This document shows, in pieces, positions 57,228 through 64,000 of a stretch of DNA of 64,000 nucleotides. A program made the translations under genes and the position numbers. Within the stretch, counting starts at the first letter, position 1. The number at the start of each line of letters is the position of its first letter. This DNA is from an uncultured Vibrio sp. (GTDB lineage Bacteria > Pseudomonadota > Gammaproteobacteria > Enterobacterales > Vibrionaceae), in the NCBI RefSeq assembly GCF_963675395.1, contig NZ_OY776223.1, forward strand, positions 434,001-498,000, in the 5' to 3' direction. The notes below the pieces were generated by a model. That model saw nothing but the letters and a program-made list of their open reading frames with translations, searched no databases and had not been told where the DNA came from.

Positions 57228-58037
57228 TTAGATAGATAAGCTTGGCTTTTCACCTGCTGACGCAATAGCGTAGCGAATATCATCAATAAAGTGAGCATTT
57301 GTCTCAGTTATGCCATCTGAGAATGTCACTGGATGATGCGGGCCCGCAAGCACCACGACATTGGTGAAATCTGAGACGTTATAGTTTTCAGCAACAACAT
57401 TCTTTGAGTGGAAATCAAGCACTGTCTTGGCGACGAGTTCTTCAAGCTGTAAAAGCTGTTCTTCTGTAATCTTCATCCTTGCCAAAGCGACACGAACACA
57501 GTTTTCAGCCGCAGTGGCCTGCTCTTTAATGATTTCTGTGTATTTATCGTTAAGCTTCGAGTTTTCAGCATAGCTGTAGAAAAGCGGTCCATGAAGCGTA
57601 ATGTTGTTCTCTTCATCGACATAGACAAGATCCAATAGCTCCAGAGCTTTTAGGTAATCAGACATACTCTGTTTAGACAGCTCGTACTTTTTCTTTAAGA
57701 TTGAGTAGCCATCTTTTCCACGTAGCATCCTTAACTCACGATAAAAATCGTAAAGGTGTGGAAACTGGAAGAACACTTCATCTTGGGTGCGGCTAAAGTA
57801 GTCTTCATCTTCACCTTGCAGCTGGTCAGCTAACTTTTGCAGTTCATCTAACGTGCAATCAATAGCTCGACAGTATTCGAGTAATTTATCTAAAGCCAGG
57901 TTGGTACTGGTTAAATGTCTTTTAAAAGTGGACAACGGCATGCCCATTTTTTCAGATAGCTCTCGATATGTTAGCCCTTTCGTCTTAATCGCTTGTCTTA
58001 AAGCGGCTAACAAATACTCGGGAGTCAAATCTCTCAT
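57228..58037 (-). CDS. XRE-type helix-turn-helix regulator, uncharacterised
   Basis: 269 residues. The HTH (about 10-60: LRQAIKTKGLTYRELSEKMGMPLSTFKRHL) is followed by a long helical domain with a second DNA-binding-like segment LKKKYELSKQSMSDYLKALELLDLV. The C-terminal half is not recognised; it is not a peptidase or cupin. The gene splits the rplT-pheS order common in Gammaproteobacteria. The regulator's target and inducer are unknown. Confidence 0.8.
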   Translation of the reverse strand: MRDLTPEYLLAALRQAIKTKGLTYRELSEKMGMPLSTFKRHLTSTNLALDKLLEYCRAIDCTLDELQKLADQLQGEDEDYFSRTQDEVFFQFPHLYDFYRELRMLRGKDGYSILKKKYELSKQSMSDYLKALELLDLVYVDEENNITLHGPLFYSYAENSKLNDKYTEIIKEQATAAENCVRVALARMKITEEQLLQLEELVAKTVLDFHSKNVVAENYNVSDFTNVVVLAGPHHPVTFSDGITETNAHFIDDIRYAIASAGEKPSLSI

Positions 58038-58633
58038 CTACGATTCCTTTTTGGCAAAGTTACAGCTGTACAACATTTGTAACAACTTAGAACCACTCAG
58101 CTAGTTAATAGTTCATATTTTTATCATAAAAATATGAATTAATATACCGCCCCTTACATTCGCATGACAAATGGCACATCGAAGAATGCTGTTGGTTTCA
58201 TTATGCCTATTAAATCTTATTGATAATAAAAACAAGTAAATTCAACATTTATTTAGATACTTACAACATCACCATCATAAACTTCAGTATGTTACACCAA
58301 AGAAATTGCACTATTTCAGAATGTTGAACTTTAAATATCAATATGACAAATTGAATTTATATTCACACACAGTGCATGCAAAATGCATTTTATCAAACAG
58401 GGAAATATCTTACCTCTCCCACTTTATGACATTAAAAACGTGGGTCATGGTAAAAACCCGTGATAAGCGCTGAGTGATCAGGTTGGGAAGGTCGTATAGG
58501 TTTTAACTACGAAGGCTTTATCGCTGTAAAAAAGTGGAGACAAGGGAAGTGAAAGAAATAAGAAGGATTTGAATTGTAGAGGCAATAAAAAAGGAGAGCT
58601 AACGCTCTCCTTTTCTTAAACCTAAACTGCTAA
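58038..58633. other. AT-rich gap between the XRE gene and rplT
   Basis: Nearly 600 bases with no credible gene. It holds the rplT terminator at 58589-58614, and its left part (58040-58400) is AT-rich and should contain the promoter of the XRE gene. I see no RNA gene, though the GC-richer stretch at 58435-58550 is unexplained. Confidence 0.5.
58589..58614 (-). terminator. rplT operon terminator
   Basis: AAAAGGAGAGC and GCTCTCCTTTT pair around TAAC, with a T run on the minus strand, 20 bases past the rplT stop. It closes the thrS-infC-rpmI-rplT transcript. Confidence 0.9.
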
Positions 58634-58987
58634 TTAAAGAGCAGCTTTCGCTTTTTCAACTAGAACTGCAAATGCAGATTTGTCGAATACTGCGATGTCC
58701 GCAAGAATCTTACGGTCGATCTCGATAGATGCTTTCTTAAGACCGTTGATGAAACGGCTGTAAGATAGACCATTTTGACGAGATGCCGCGTTGATACGTG
58801 CAATCCATAGTTGACGGAATTGACGTTTCTTGTTGCGACGGTCACGGTAAGCGTATTGACCAGCTTTAGTAACTGCTTGGAAAGCTACGCGGTAAACACG
58901 TGAACGCGCACCGTAGTAACCTTTAGCTTGTTTTAGAACTTTCTTATGACGTGCACGAGCTTGTACACCACGTTTTACGCGAGGCAT
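58634..58987 (-). CDS. rplT: 50S ribosomal protein L20
   Basis: 117 residues, standard length. [20 protein letters not shown] and the RNA-binding helix [37 protein letters not shown] segment are diagnostic. L20 is needed for 50S assembly and, in E. coli, represses its own operon by binding the rpmI leader. Confidence 0.98.
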   Translation of the reverse strand: MPRVKRGVQARARHKKVLKQAKGYYGARSRVYRVAFQAVTKAGQYAYRDRRNKKRQFRQLWIARINAASRQNGLSYSRFINGLKKASIEIDRKILADIAVFDKSAFAVLVEKAKAAL

Positions 58988-59028
58988 TATGCTTCTCCTA
59001 AACTAAACGATTGATAAACTAAAAAGAA

Positions 59029-59223
59029 TTAAGCGTATGGCAACATACGAACTACTGCAGCCACTTCACATTTAGGAAGGATTGCATTTGGACGTAGTTG
59101 ACGCTTGTTCTTAGTAGTACGCTTAGTCAGGATGTGACGTTTTGTAGCGTGCTTGAACTTAATACCACCAGCAGTTTTCTTGAAACGCTTAGCAGCACCT
59201 TTGTTGGTTTTCATCTTAGGCAT
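59029..59223 (-). CDS. rpmI: 50S ribosomal protein L35
   Basis: 64 residues, [20 protein letters not shown] with the [14 protein letters not shown] region. It lies 41 bases before rplT in the conserved order infC-rpmI-rplT. Confidence 0.98.
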   Translation of the reverse strand: MPKMKTNKGAAKRFKKTAGGIKFKHATKRHILTKRTTKNKRQLRPNAILPKCEVAAVVRMLPYA

Positions 59224-59276
59224 GATGAATAACTCCGCATTGTAGTAGTTTAATAAACAATGTAATTAGGGCGAAC

Positions 59277-59322
59277 AAAACCCAACCGCTTACCTTCTAT
59301 TCAAAGGAGTCGGCTAGGTTTT
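59277..59322 (-). promoter_or_regulatory. Structured leader between infC and rpmI
   Basis: AAAACC...CCTT and AAGG...GGTTTT arms form a long interrupted hairpin in the 120-base gap before rpmI. In E. coli, L20 binds structures in this leader to control rpmI and rplT. This hairpin is a candidate for a similar control site or a partial terminator. Confidence 0.45.
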
Positions 59323-59343
59323 CATTACTTTATAAGCCGTTAA

Positions 59344-59895
59344 TTACTTCTTTTTAGGGGCTAGCACCATGATCATCTGACGACCTTCAATACGGCTAGG
59401 GAAAGATTCTACTACAGCGAGTTCTGCAGTATCTTCTTTCAAGCGGTTTAGAACGTCGACACCGATGTCTTGGTGTGCCATCTCACGGCCACGGAAGCGA
59501 ATTGTTACCTTCACTTTGTTGCCTTCTTCTAGGAAACGCACCAGGTTGCGTAGTTTTACCTGGTAGTCTCCAATATCAGTTCCAGGTCGGAATTTTACTT
59601 CCTTGATCTGAATCTGCTTTTGCTTCTTCTTCTGCTCTTTCGCAGCCTTGCTCTTCTCAAAGAGGAATTTACCGTAGTCCATCACACGACAAACTGGCGG
59701 CTCAGCGTTAGGACTAATCTCAACAAGATCCATACCTGCTTCTTCAGCAGCAGCAATCGCTTCTTGGATCGATACAACACCAACTGATTCACCGTCAGCG
59801 CCTGTTAGTCGAACTTCACGAACGCCACGAATTTCACCGTTTAAACGGTGTGGGTTTTGTTTTACCGGCTGTTGGCCGCGTCTTCCGCCTTTAAT
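59344..59895 (-). CDS. infC: Translation initiation factor IF-3 (AUU start)
   Basis: 183 residues when read from an ATT at 59895: (M)[20 protein letters not shown], then [23 protein letters not shown] and the C-terminal domain with [10 protein letters not shown]. No ATG or GTG precedes this in frame. GGAGGAATAAGCT leads into ATT AAA GGC GGA, the same unusual AUU start as E. coli infC, through which IF-3 limits its own synthesis. The start lies three bases after the thrS stop. Confidence 0.95.
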   Translation of the reverse strand: MKGGRRGQQPVKQNPHRLNGEIRGVREVRLTGADGESVGVVSIQEAIAAAEEAGMDLVEISPNAEPPVCRVMDYGKFLFEKSKAAKEQKKKQKQIQIKEVKFRPGTDIGDYQVKLRNLVRFLEEGNKVKVTIRFRGREMAHQDIGVDVLNRLKEDTAELAVVESFPSRIEGRQMIMVLAPKKK

Positions 59896-59898
59896 AGC

Positions 59899-61827
59899 TT
59901 ATTCCTCCAGATTGAGCTTACGGCTTGAAATCTCGTCTTGGATGTAAGAGATAAAATCATCCACCTTAAATTTACCGAGATCTTTACCTTTACGAGTACG
60001 CACTGCAATTTCGCCAGCTTCCATTTCTTGGTCACCAACGACAAGCATATACGGTACACGCTTCAAAGTGTGTTCGCGGATTTTAAAGCCAATCTTCTCA
60101 TTTCTCAAGTCCGCTTTAGCTCTAATTCCACTTTTTTGTAATTTTTGTACTACTTCATGAACATAATCTGACTGTTTATCAGTAATATTCATAAGAATTG
60201 CTTGTTCTGGCGCCAACCAAGTTGGGAAGAAACCCGCGTATTCTTCGATAAGGATACCGATGAAACGTTCTAGTGAACCTAGAATTGCACGGTGAATCAT
60301 TACCGGAACAAGACGTTCGTTGTTTTCACCTACATAAGTTGCGCCTAAGCGACCAGGTAGGTTGAAGTCTAGCTGAACAGTACCACACTGCCATGCACGG
60401 TCTAGACAGTCGTATAGCGTGAACTCAATCTTAGGACCGTAGAATGCACCCTCGCCTTCTTGAATCTCATATGGGATTTCCATTGATTCTAAAGACAATT
60501 TCAATGCTTCTTCAGATTGATCCCAGATTTCATCCGAGCCTACACGTTTTTCTGGACGAGTAGACAGCTTCACGACGATGTTGTCGAAACCAAATGTTTG
60601 GTACGTATCATACACCATTTTGATACAGCTGGTGACTTCTTCTTGGATTTGGCTCTCAGTACAGAAGATGTGAGCGTCATCCTGAGTAAAACCACGTACA
60701 CGCATAATACCGTGTAGAGCACCTGATGGTTCATTACGGTGACATGAGCCGAACTCGGCCATACGTAACGGAAGATCACGGTATGATTTTAGACCTTGGT
60801 TAAAGATCTGAACGTGACCTGGACAGTTCATCGGCTTGATTGCGTATTCACGGTTTTCAGAAGAAGTCGTGAACATCGCCTCTGCGTATTTGTCCCAGTG
60901 ACCAGAGCGTTCCCAAAGAACACGGTCCATCATCAGTGGGCCTTTTACTTCCTGATAATCGTACTCGTTTAGTTTATCACGAACGAATACTTCTAGATCA
61001 CGGAAGATAGACCAACCATTGTGATGCCAGAACACCATACCCGGTGCTTCTTGCTGCATGTGGAATAGGTCGAGTTGCTTACCGATTTTACGGTGGTCAC
61101 GCTTCGCCGCTTCTTCTAGGCGAGTCAGGTGGGCCTTAAGTGCTTTCTTATCGTGGAAAGCAGTGCCGTAAATACGCTGAAGCATTTTGTTGTCGCTGTT
61201 GCCACGCCAGTAAGCACCTGCAACATTCAATAGCGTGAAATGTTGACAGAAACCCATGTTAGGAACGTGAGGGCCACGACACATGTCGATGTATTCTTCA
61301 TGGTGGTATAGCCCTGGACGATCATCACGAGATACGTTTTCGTCCAGGATTTCCACTTTGTACGGTTCACCACGTGATTCAAATGTATCACGCGCTTCCT
61401 GCCAGCTTACTTTTTTCTTAACAACTTCGTACTTGGTTTTCGCAAGCTCTTTCATACGCTTTTCAATCTTCTCAAGATCTTCTTGCGTTAGAGACTCGTC
61501 TAAGTCGATGTCGTAGTAGAAGCCGCTGTCGATGGTTGGACCGATCGCCATTTTAGCTTGTGGGTAAAGCTGTTTTAAAGCGTGACCAAGAAGGTGAGCG
61601 CATGAGTGACGAACGATTTCCAGTCCGTCTACTTCATCTTTTACTGTGATGATTTCAAGGCTTGCGTCTTCTTCAATTAAATCACACGCATCAACACGAT
61701 TACCGTTTACACGACCAGCGATAGTTGCTTTTGCAAGACCAGGACCGATCGATTGCGCAACTTCCATAGTAGAAACTGGGTTATCAAATTGACGCTGACT
61801 GCCGTCAGGAAGAGTAATAATAGGCAT
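59899..61827 (-). CDS. thrS: Threonine-tRNA ligase
   Basis: 642 residues from the ATG at 61827 (AAGGA upstream), identical in length to E. coli ThrRS; the reading frame extends 13 codons further without a good site. TGS domain [15 protein letters not shown], editing domain [16 protein letters not shown], class II core with [10 protein letters not shown] and [15 protein letters not shown], and a C-terminal anticodon-binding domain. Zinc ligands (Cys in MNCPGH, later His residues) are present. The 375-base leader up to 62202 has no other gene. Confidence 0.97.
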   Translation of the reverse strand: MPIITLPDGSQRQFDNPVSTMEVAQSIGPGLAKATIAGRVNGNRVDACDLIEEDASLEIITVKDEVDGLEIVRHSCAHLLGHALKQLYPQAKMAIGPTIDSGFYYDIDLDESLTQEDLEKIEKRMKELAKTKYEVVKKKVSWQEARDTFESRGEPYKVEILDENVSRDDRPGLYHHEEYIDMCRGPHVPNMGFCQHFTLLNVAGAYWRGNSDNKMLQRIYGTAFHDKKALKAHLTRLEEAAKRDHRKIGKQLDLFHMQQEAPGMVFWHHNGWSIFRDLEVFVRDKLNEYDYQEVKGPLMMDRVLWERSGHWDKYAEAMFTTSSENREYAIKPMNCPGHVQIFNQGLKSYRDLPLRMAEFGSCHRNEPSGALHGIMRVRGFTQDDAHIFCTESQIQEEVTSCIKMVYDTYQTFGFDNIVVKLSTRPEKRVGSDEIWDQSEEALKLSLESMEIPYEIQEGEGAFYGPKIEFTLYDCLDRAWQCGTVQLDFNLPGRLGATYVGENNERLVPVMIHRAILGSLERFIGILIEEYAGFFPTWLAPEQAILMNITDKQSDYVHEVVQKLQKSGIRAKADLRNEKIGFKIREHTLKRVPYMLVVGDQEMEAGEIAVRTRKGKDLGKFKVDDFISYIQDEISSRKLNLEE

Positions 61828-62100
61828 GCTATGTCCTTTACAGTGGTGTTGCATACCAAGCAACACATGTTATTCAAATTAGAAGCTATTTGTTGGAAAA
61901 TAGTTGAGAGTCGACAAAGGTCTCTCGGTAACACGAATACCGGACCATTATCGGGACAGCAGATTGTACCTAGCTCACAATTAGAATGCAAAGAACGATT
62001 TACGCTGTCATTCAATCTTCATCCATCGGTCAACAAACGACGGCTACCTGAATGCCGCACATACCTTGTATTCAATAATAGGTATGTCATTTCACTGCGA

Positions 62101-62147
62101 CAGCCGTGCAACACTCAATTTCCCTAGCTATATAGATAGCACGGCTG
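62101..62147. repeat. Inverted repeat between thrS and spo0M
   Basis: CAGCCGTGC (62101-62109) and GCACGGCTG (62139-62147) are 9-base arms 29 bases apart, about 60 bases past the end of the Spo0M gene. They could form a weak terminator or a leader structure for thrS; no T tract follows. Confidence 0.4.
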
Positions 62148-62202
62148 CCACTTTAAGACGCTAAAGTTAATTATTTAAACAAGATTCAGGTAACTAATTA
62201 AG

Positions 62203-62946
62203 CTATAAGCTTAGAGTAGGTTCAATTGCTGCTGCGACTTGAGCATCGGTTGCACCGATCGGCAGAGTAAACGAACGATACTGATCGCCAGACAAGCTGA
62301 GTGAGCGATCGATTTCTGCCAAACAATGGATGACCTGCCCTTCTAAAATGAAGGAAAGCTCAATTTCTTTCGAAGAGAGAAAACCATTATTGCGAAATTC
62401 CAGTTCCTGATAGATGCCTGAACGAGAAGAGAAAGAGCCTCCACGCAAAAAGCCTTTCTCTACATCCGCTTTCACCATCGTAAAGCCCGCTTGTTCAATA
62501 GCCTGAAGCACTCGCGATACCACTGGCAACGGTTTGACTTCAATATAGTCACGGTCACGTGGGTCCATGGCGAAATCAATGTCTAATGTGGTTTCTAACC
62601 AAACATGGCACTGATTTTTTAATGCGTTGACTAATGTGATTGGTGCTTCATCATGTAACTTTAATTGAAACGGGACTTGCTTCTCTTCATTAGCTTGAAT
62701 CACAAAGGGCTCAACAGCTTTCAACTGATCAAGCGTAAACGTCTCGTATCTGACGCTGTCATCCAATTCTACTTTCATTTCCGTATTCAGTTTGATCGTG
62801 ATGGCATCTATTCTCTGCTCAACATCGCCACCAATAATGTGGACATGCCCCTTAAGCGTTGAACCTTGATAAACACTCATCTCATCCAAAATGGTATCCA
62901 CTTTTGCCGAACCAATACCTAATGATGCTTTTAACTTTTTAAACAT
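62203..62946 (-). CDS. Spo0M-family (sporulation control protein-like) protein
   Basis: 247 residues from the ATG at 62946 after AAGGGAAG; a longer reading to 63084 begins in non-conserved sequence. The arrestin-like family pattern is MFKKLKASLGIGSAKVDTIL, MSVYQGSTLKGHVHIIGGD, FVIQANEEKQVPFQLKLHDE and DIDFAMDPRDRDYIEV. Vibrio does not sporulate; the family is widespread and its role outside Bacillus is not known. Confidence 0.88.
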   Translation of the reverse strand: MFKKLKASLGIGSAKVDTILDEMSVYQGSTLKGHVHIIGGDVEQRIDAITIKLNTEMKVELDDSVRYETFTLDQLKAVEPFVIQANEEKQVPFQLKLHDEAPITLVNALKNQCHVWLETTLDIDFAMDPRDRDYIEVKPLPVVSRVLQAIEQAGFTMVKADVEKGFLRGGSFSSRSGIYQELEFRNNGFLSSKEIELSFILEGQVIHCLAEIDRSLSLSGDQYRSFTLPIGATDAQVAAAIEPTLSL

Positions 62947-63210
62947 TTCTTCCCTTACGTCTCTATCATTTTTATTGTGATTGTCATCTGTGTACACAAT
63001 TGCTTCGTGCGCTTCAAGTAATAGACATCCAGATTTCGGGCTATTTCCCCTATCTATCAAAAATAACCACACAAGCTCCCACATTAGACATCAGAATCGC
63101 TCACGTAATGCCGTTACTAAACCATCCATATTGATACCAGTTTGAGAGAACTATTTGCTATTTCTCCTTAAATTGAGCACTATTTGTATAGTCAATTAAA
63201 GGAAATCATT

Positions 63211-63918
63211 ATGTCTGCGCCACTCTACATACAAATTAAGCAATTTATCCTCGATAAAATTGAAACCGGAGAGTGGATGACCGGACAACGCATCGCAACC
63301 GAGTTCGAGTTAACCGAACAATTTGATGTCAGTAGGATGACCGTGAACAAAGCGATTCGAGATCTCGTTAACGAAGGCAGACTTCAACGCCGACCGCGAC
63401 TTGGCACCTTTGTCTGTGATCCGGTTGAAAAATCCGAGTCACCACTGTTAGACATCCGTAATATTGCTCAGGAAGTCAGTGAGCGGGGCCGTCAATATCG
63501 CAGCAAGGTGCTGAAACAGATAGCGATAAAAGCTGATGCGACTATCGCCACAAAACTTGGGGTGATGCTTGGAACAACCGTGTTCTACAGTGAAATTATT
63601 CACTATGAGGACAGCACTCCAATCCAGTTAGAACTACGCTGGGTCAATAGCCAATATGCGCCAAGTTACTTGGACCAAGACTTCACTAATATAACGCCAA
63701 ACCAGTTTTTGTCCGATAACTGTCCGCTCAGTGCCATCGAACATACGGTTGAAGCTATCGTTCCGGATAGCCGCATAAAACTGGATCTAAAAATGCAAGC
63801 TAATGAGCCTTGCCTGCTATTAAATCGCAGAACGTGGAGCCAAGATAAACTCGTCAGTACCGCCTTGCTCTACCACCCAGGAAATAAGTACAAACTAAGT
63901 TCAAAAGTGCTCGTTTAA
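63211..63918 (+). CDS. hutC: Histidine utilization repressor (GntR/HutC)
   Basis: 235 residues from the ATG at 63211 (AAAGGAAATC). A GntR winged helix (about 3-70: PLYIQIKQFILDKIETGEW, DVSRMTVNKAIRDLVNEGRL) is joined to a UTRA ligand domain with HYEDSTPIQLELRWVN, the HutC-typical SAIEHTVEAI and LLLNRRTWS. HutC responds to urocanate and controls hut genes, which would lie beyond the right edge or elsewhere; none is inside the window. A loose site TTGTATAGTCAA lies just upstream at 63184-63195. Confidence 0.9.
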   Translation: MSAPLYIQIKQFILDKIETGEWMTGQRIATEFELTEQFDVSRMTVNKAIRDLVNEGRLQRRPRLGTFVCDPVEKSESPLLDIRNIAQEVSERGRQYRSKVLKQIAIKADATIATKLGVMLGTTVFYSEIIHYEDSTPIQLELRWVNSQYAPSYLDQDFTNITPNQFLSDNCPLSAIEHTVEAIVPDSRIKLDLKMQANEPCLLLNRRTWSQDKLVSTALLYHPGNKYKLSSKVLV

Positions 63919-64000
63919 ACGTGTGGGAATTACAATTCCCCTACTCTTCGATCACACCTTTGCAACATCAATCTTGTCATCGATACTTTCTTATTATACA

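Overview
The window looks like chromosomal DNA of a Vibrio (Gammaproteobacteria, Vibrionaceae). The evidence is the set of recognisable Vibrio-type housekeeping blocks: thrS-infC-rpmI-rplT-pheS-pheT with an AUU-start infC, ihfA next to a RelV-type alarmone synthetase gene, the yohJ-yohK-cdd and purT block, metA behind MetJ boxes, an LpxL acyltransferase, and a HutC repressor at the right edge. No species can be named from the sequence alone. No rRNA, tRNA or CRISPR array was seen.

Layout. 1-4.6 kb: a truncated transporter gene, then a TorRS-like signalling operon (response regulator, periplasmic binding protein, hybrid kinase). 4.6-7.2 kb: a mobile-element scar with a decayed IS481-like transposase gene, a broken CBASS-type SAVED-domain gene and an intact IS4-family element that landed in a terminator-like hairpin. 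7.3-14.3 kb: lpxL, metA, a PilW-like lipoprotein and small membrane, regulator and DMT-exporter genes. 14.4-26.5 kb: a complete agmatine/putrescine catabolism locus: puuD-puuR-puuC-puuB-aguB-aguA-gabD-gabT on the minus strand, divergent from puuA and an NhaC-type transporter. Together these turn agmatine into putrescine, GABA, succinate semialdehyde and succinate. 26.5-34.5 kb: small accessory genes, including a TetR/HPP pair with twin operators, and gene fragments.

34.5-40.2 kb is an island-like segment. It runs from an IS5/IS903-type remnant, through an overlapping draG-draT pair (ADP-ribosylglycohydrolase and a DraT-type mono-ADP-ribosyltransferase), an AlpA-like regulator, a solitary HsdR-N-type nuclease and a zinc/SEC-C membrane protein, to an integrase relic whose catalytic tyrosine codon is now a stop. 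No nif gene is visible, so the DraT target is unknown; this is the most interesting candidate system here. 40.2-47.8 kb: sbcB, yohJK, cdd, purT, tpm, relV and ihfA.

47.8-53.4 kb: a sucrose/fructoside cassette (AEC carrier, LacI regulator, fructokinase, GH32 hydrolase) lies between ihfA and pheT, with no sucrose PTS or permease gene beside it. 53.4-62 kb: the pheST, rplT-rpmI-infC-thrS translation cluster, split by an XRE-type regulator gene between rplT and pheS. 62-64 kb: a Spo0M family protein and hutC.
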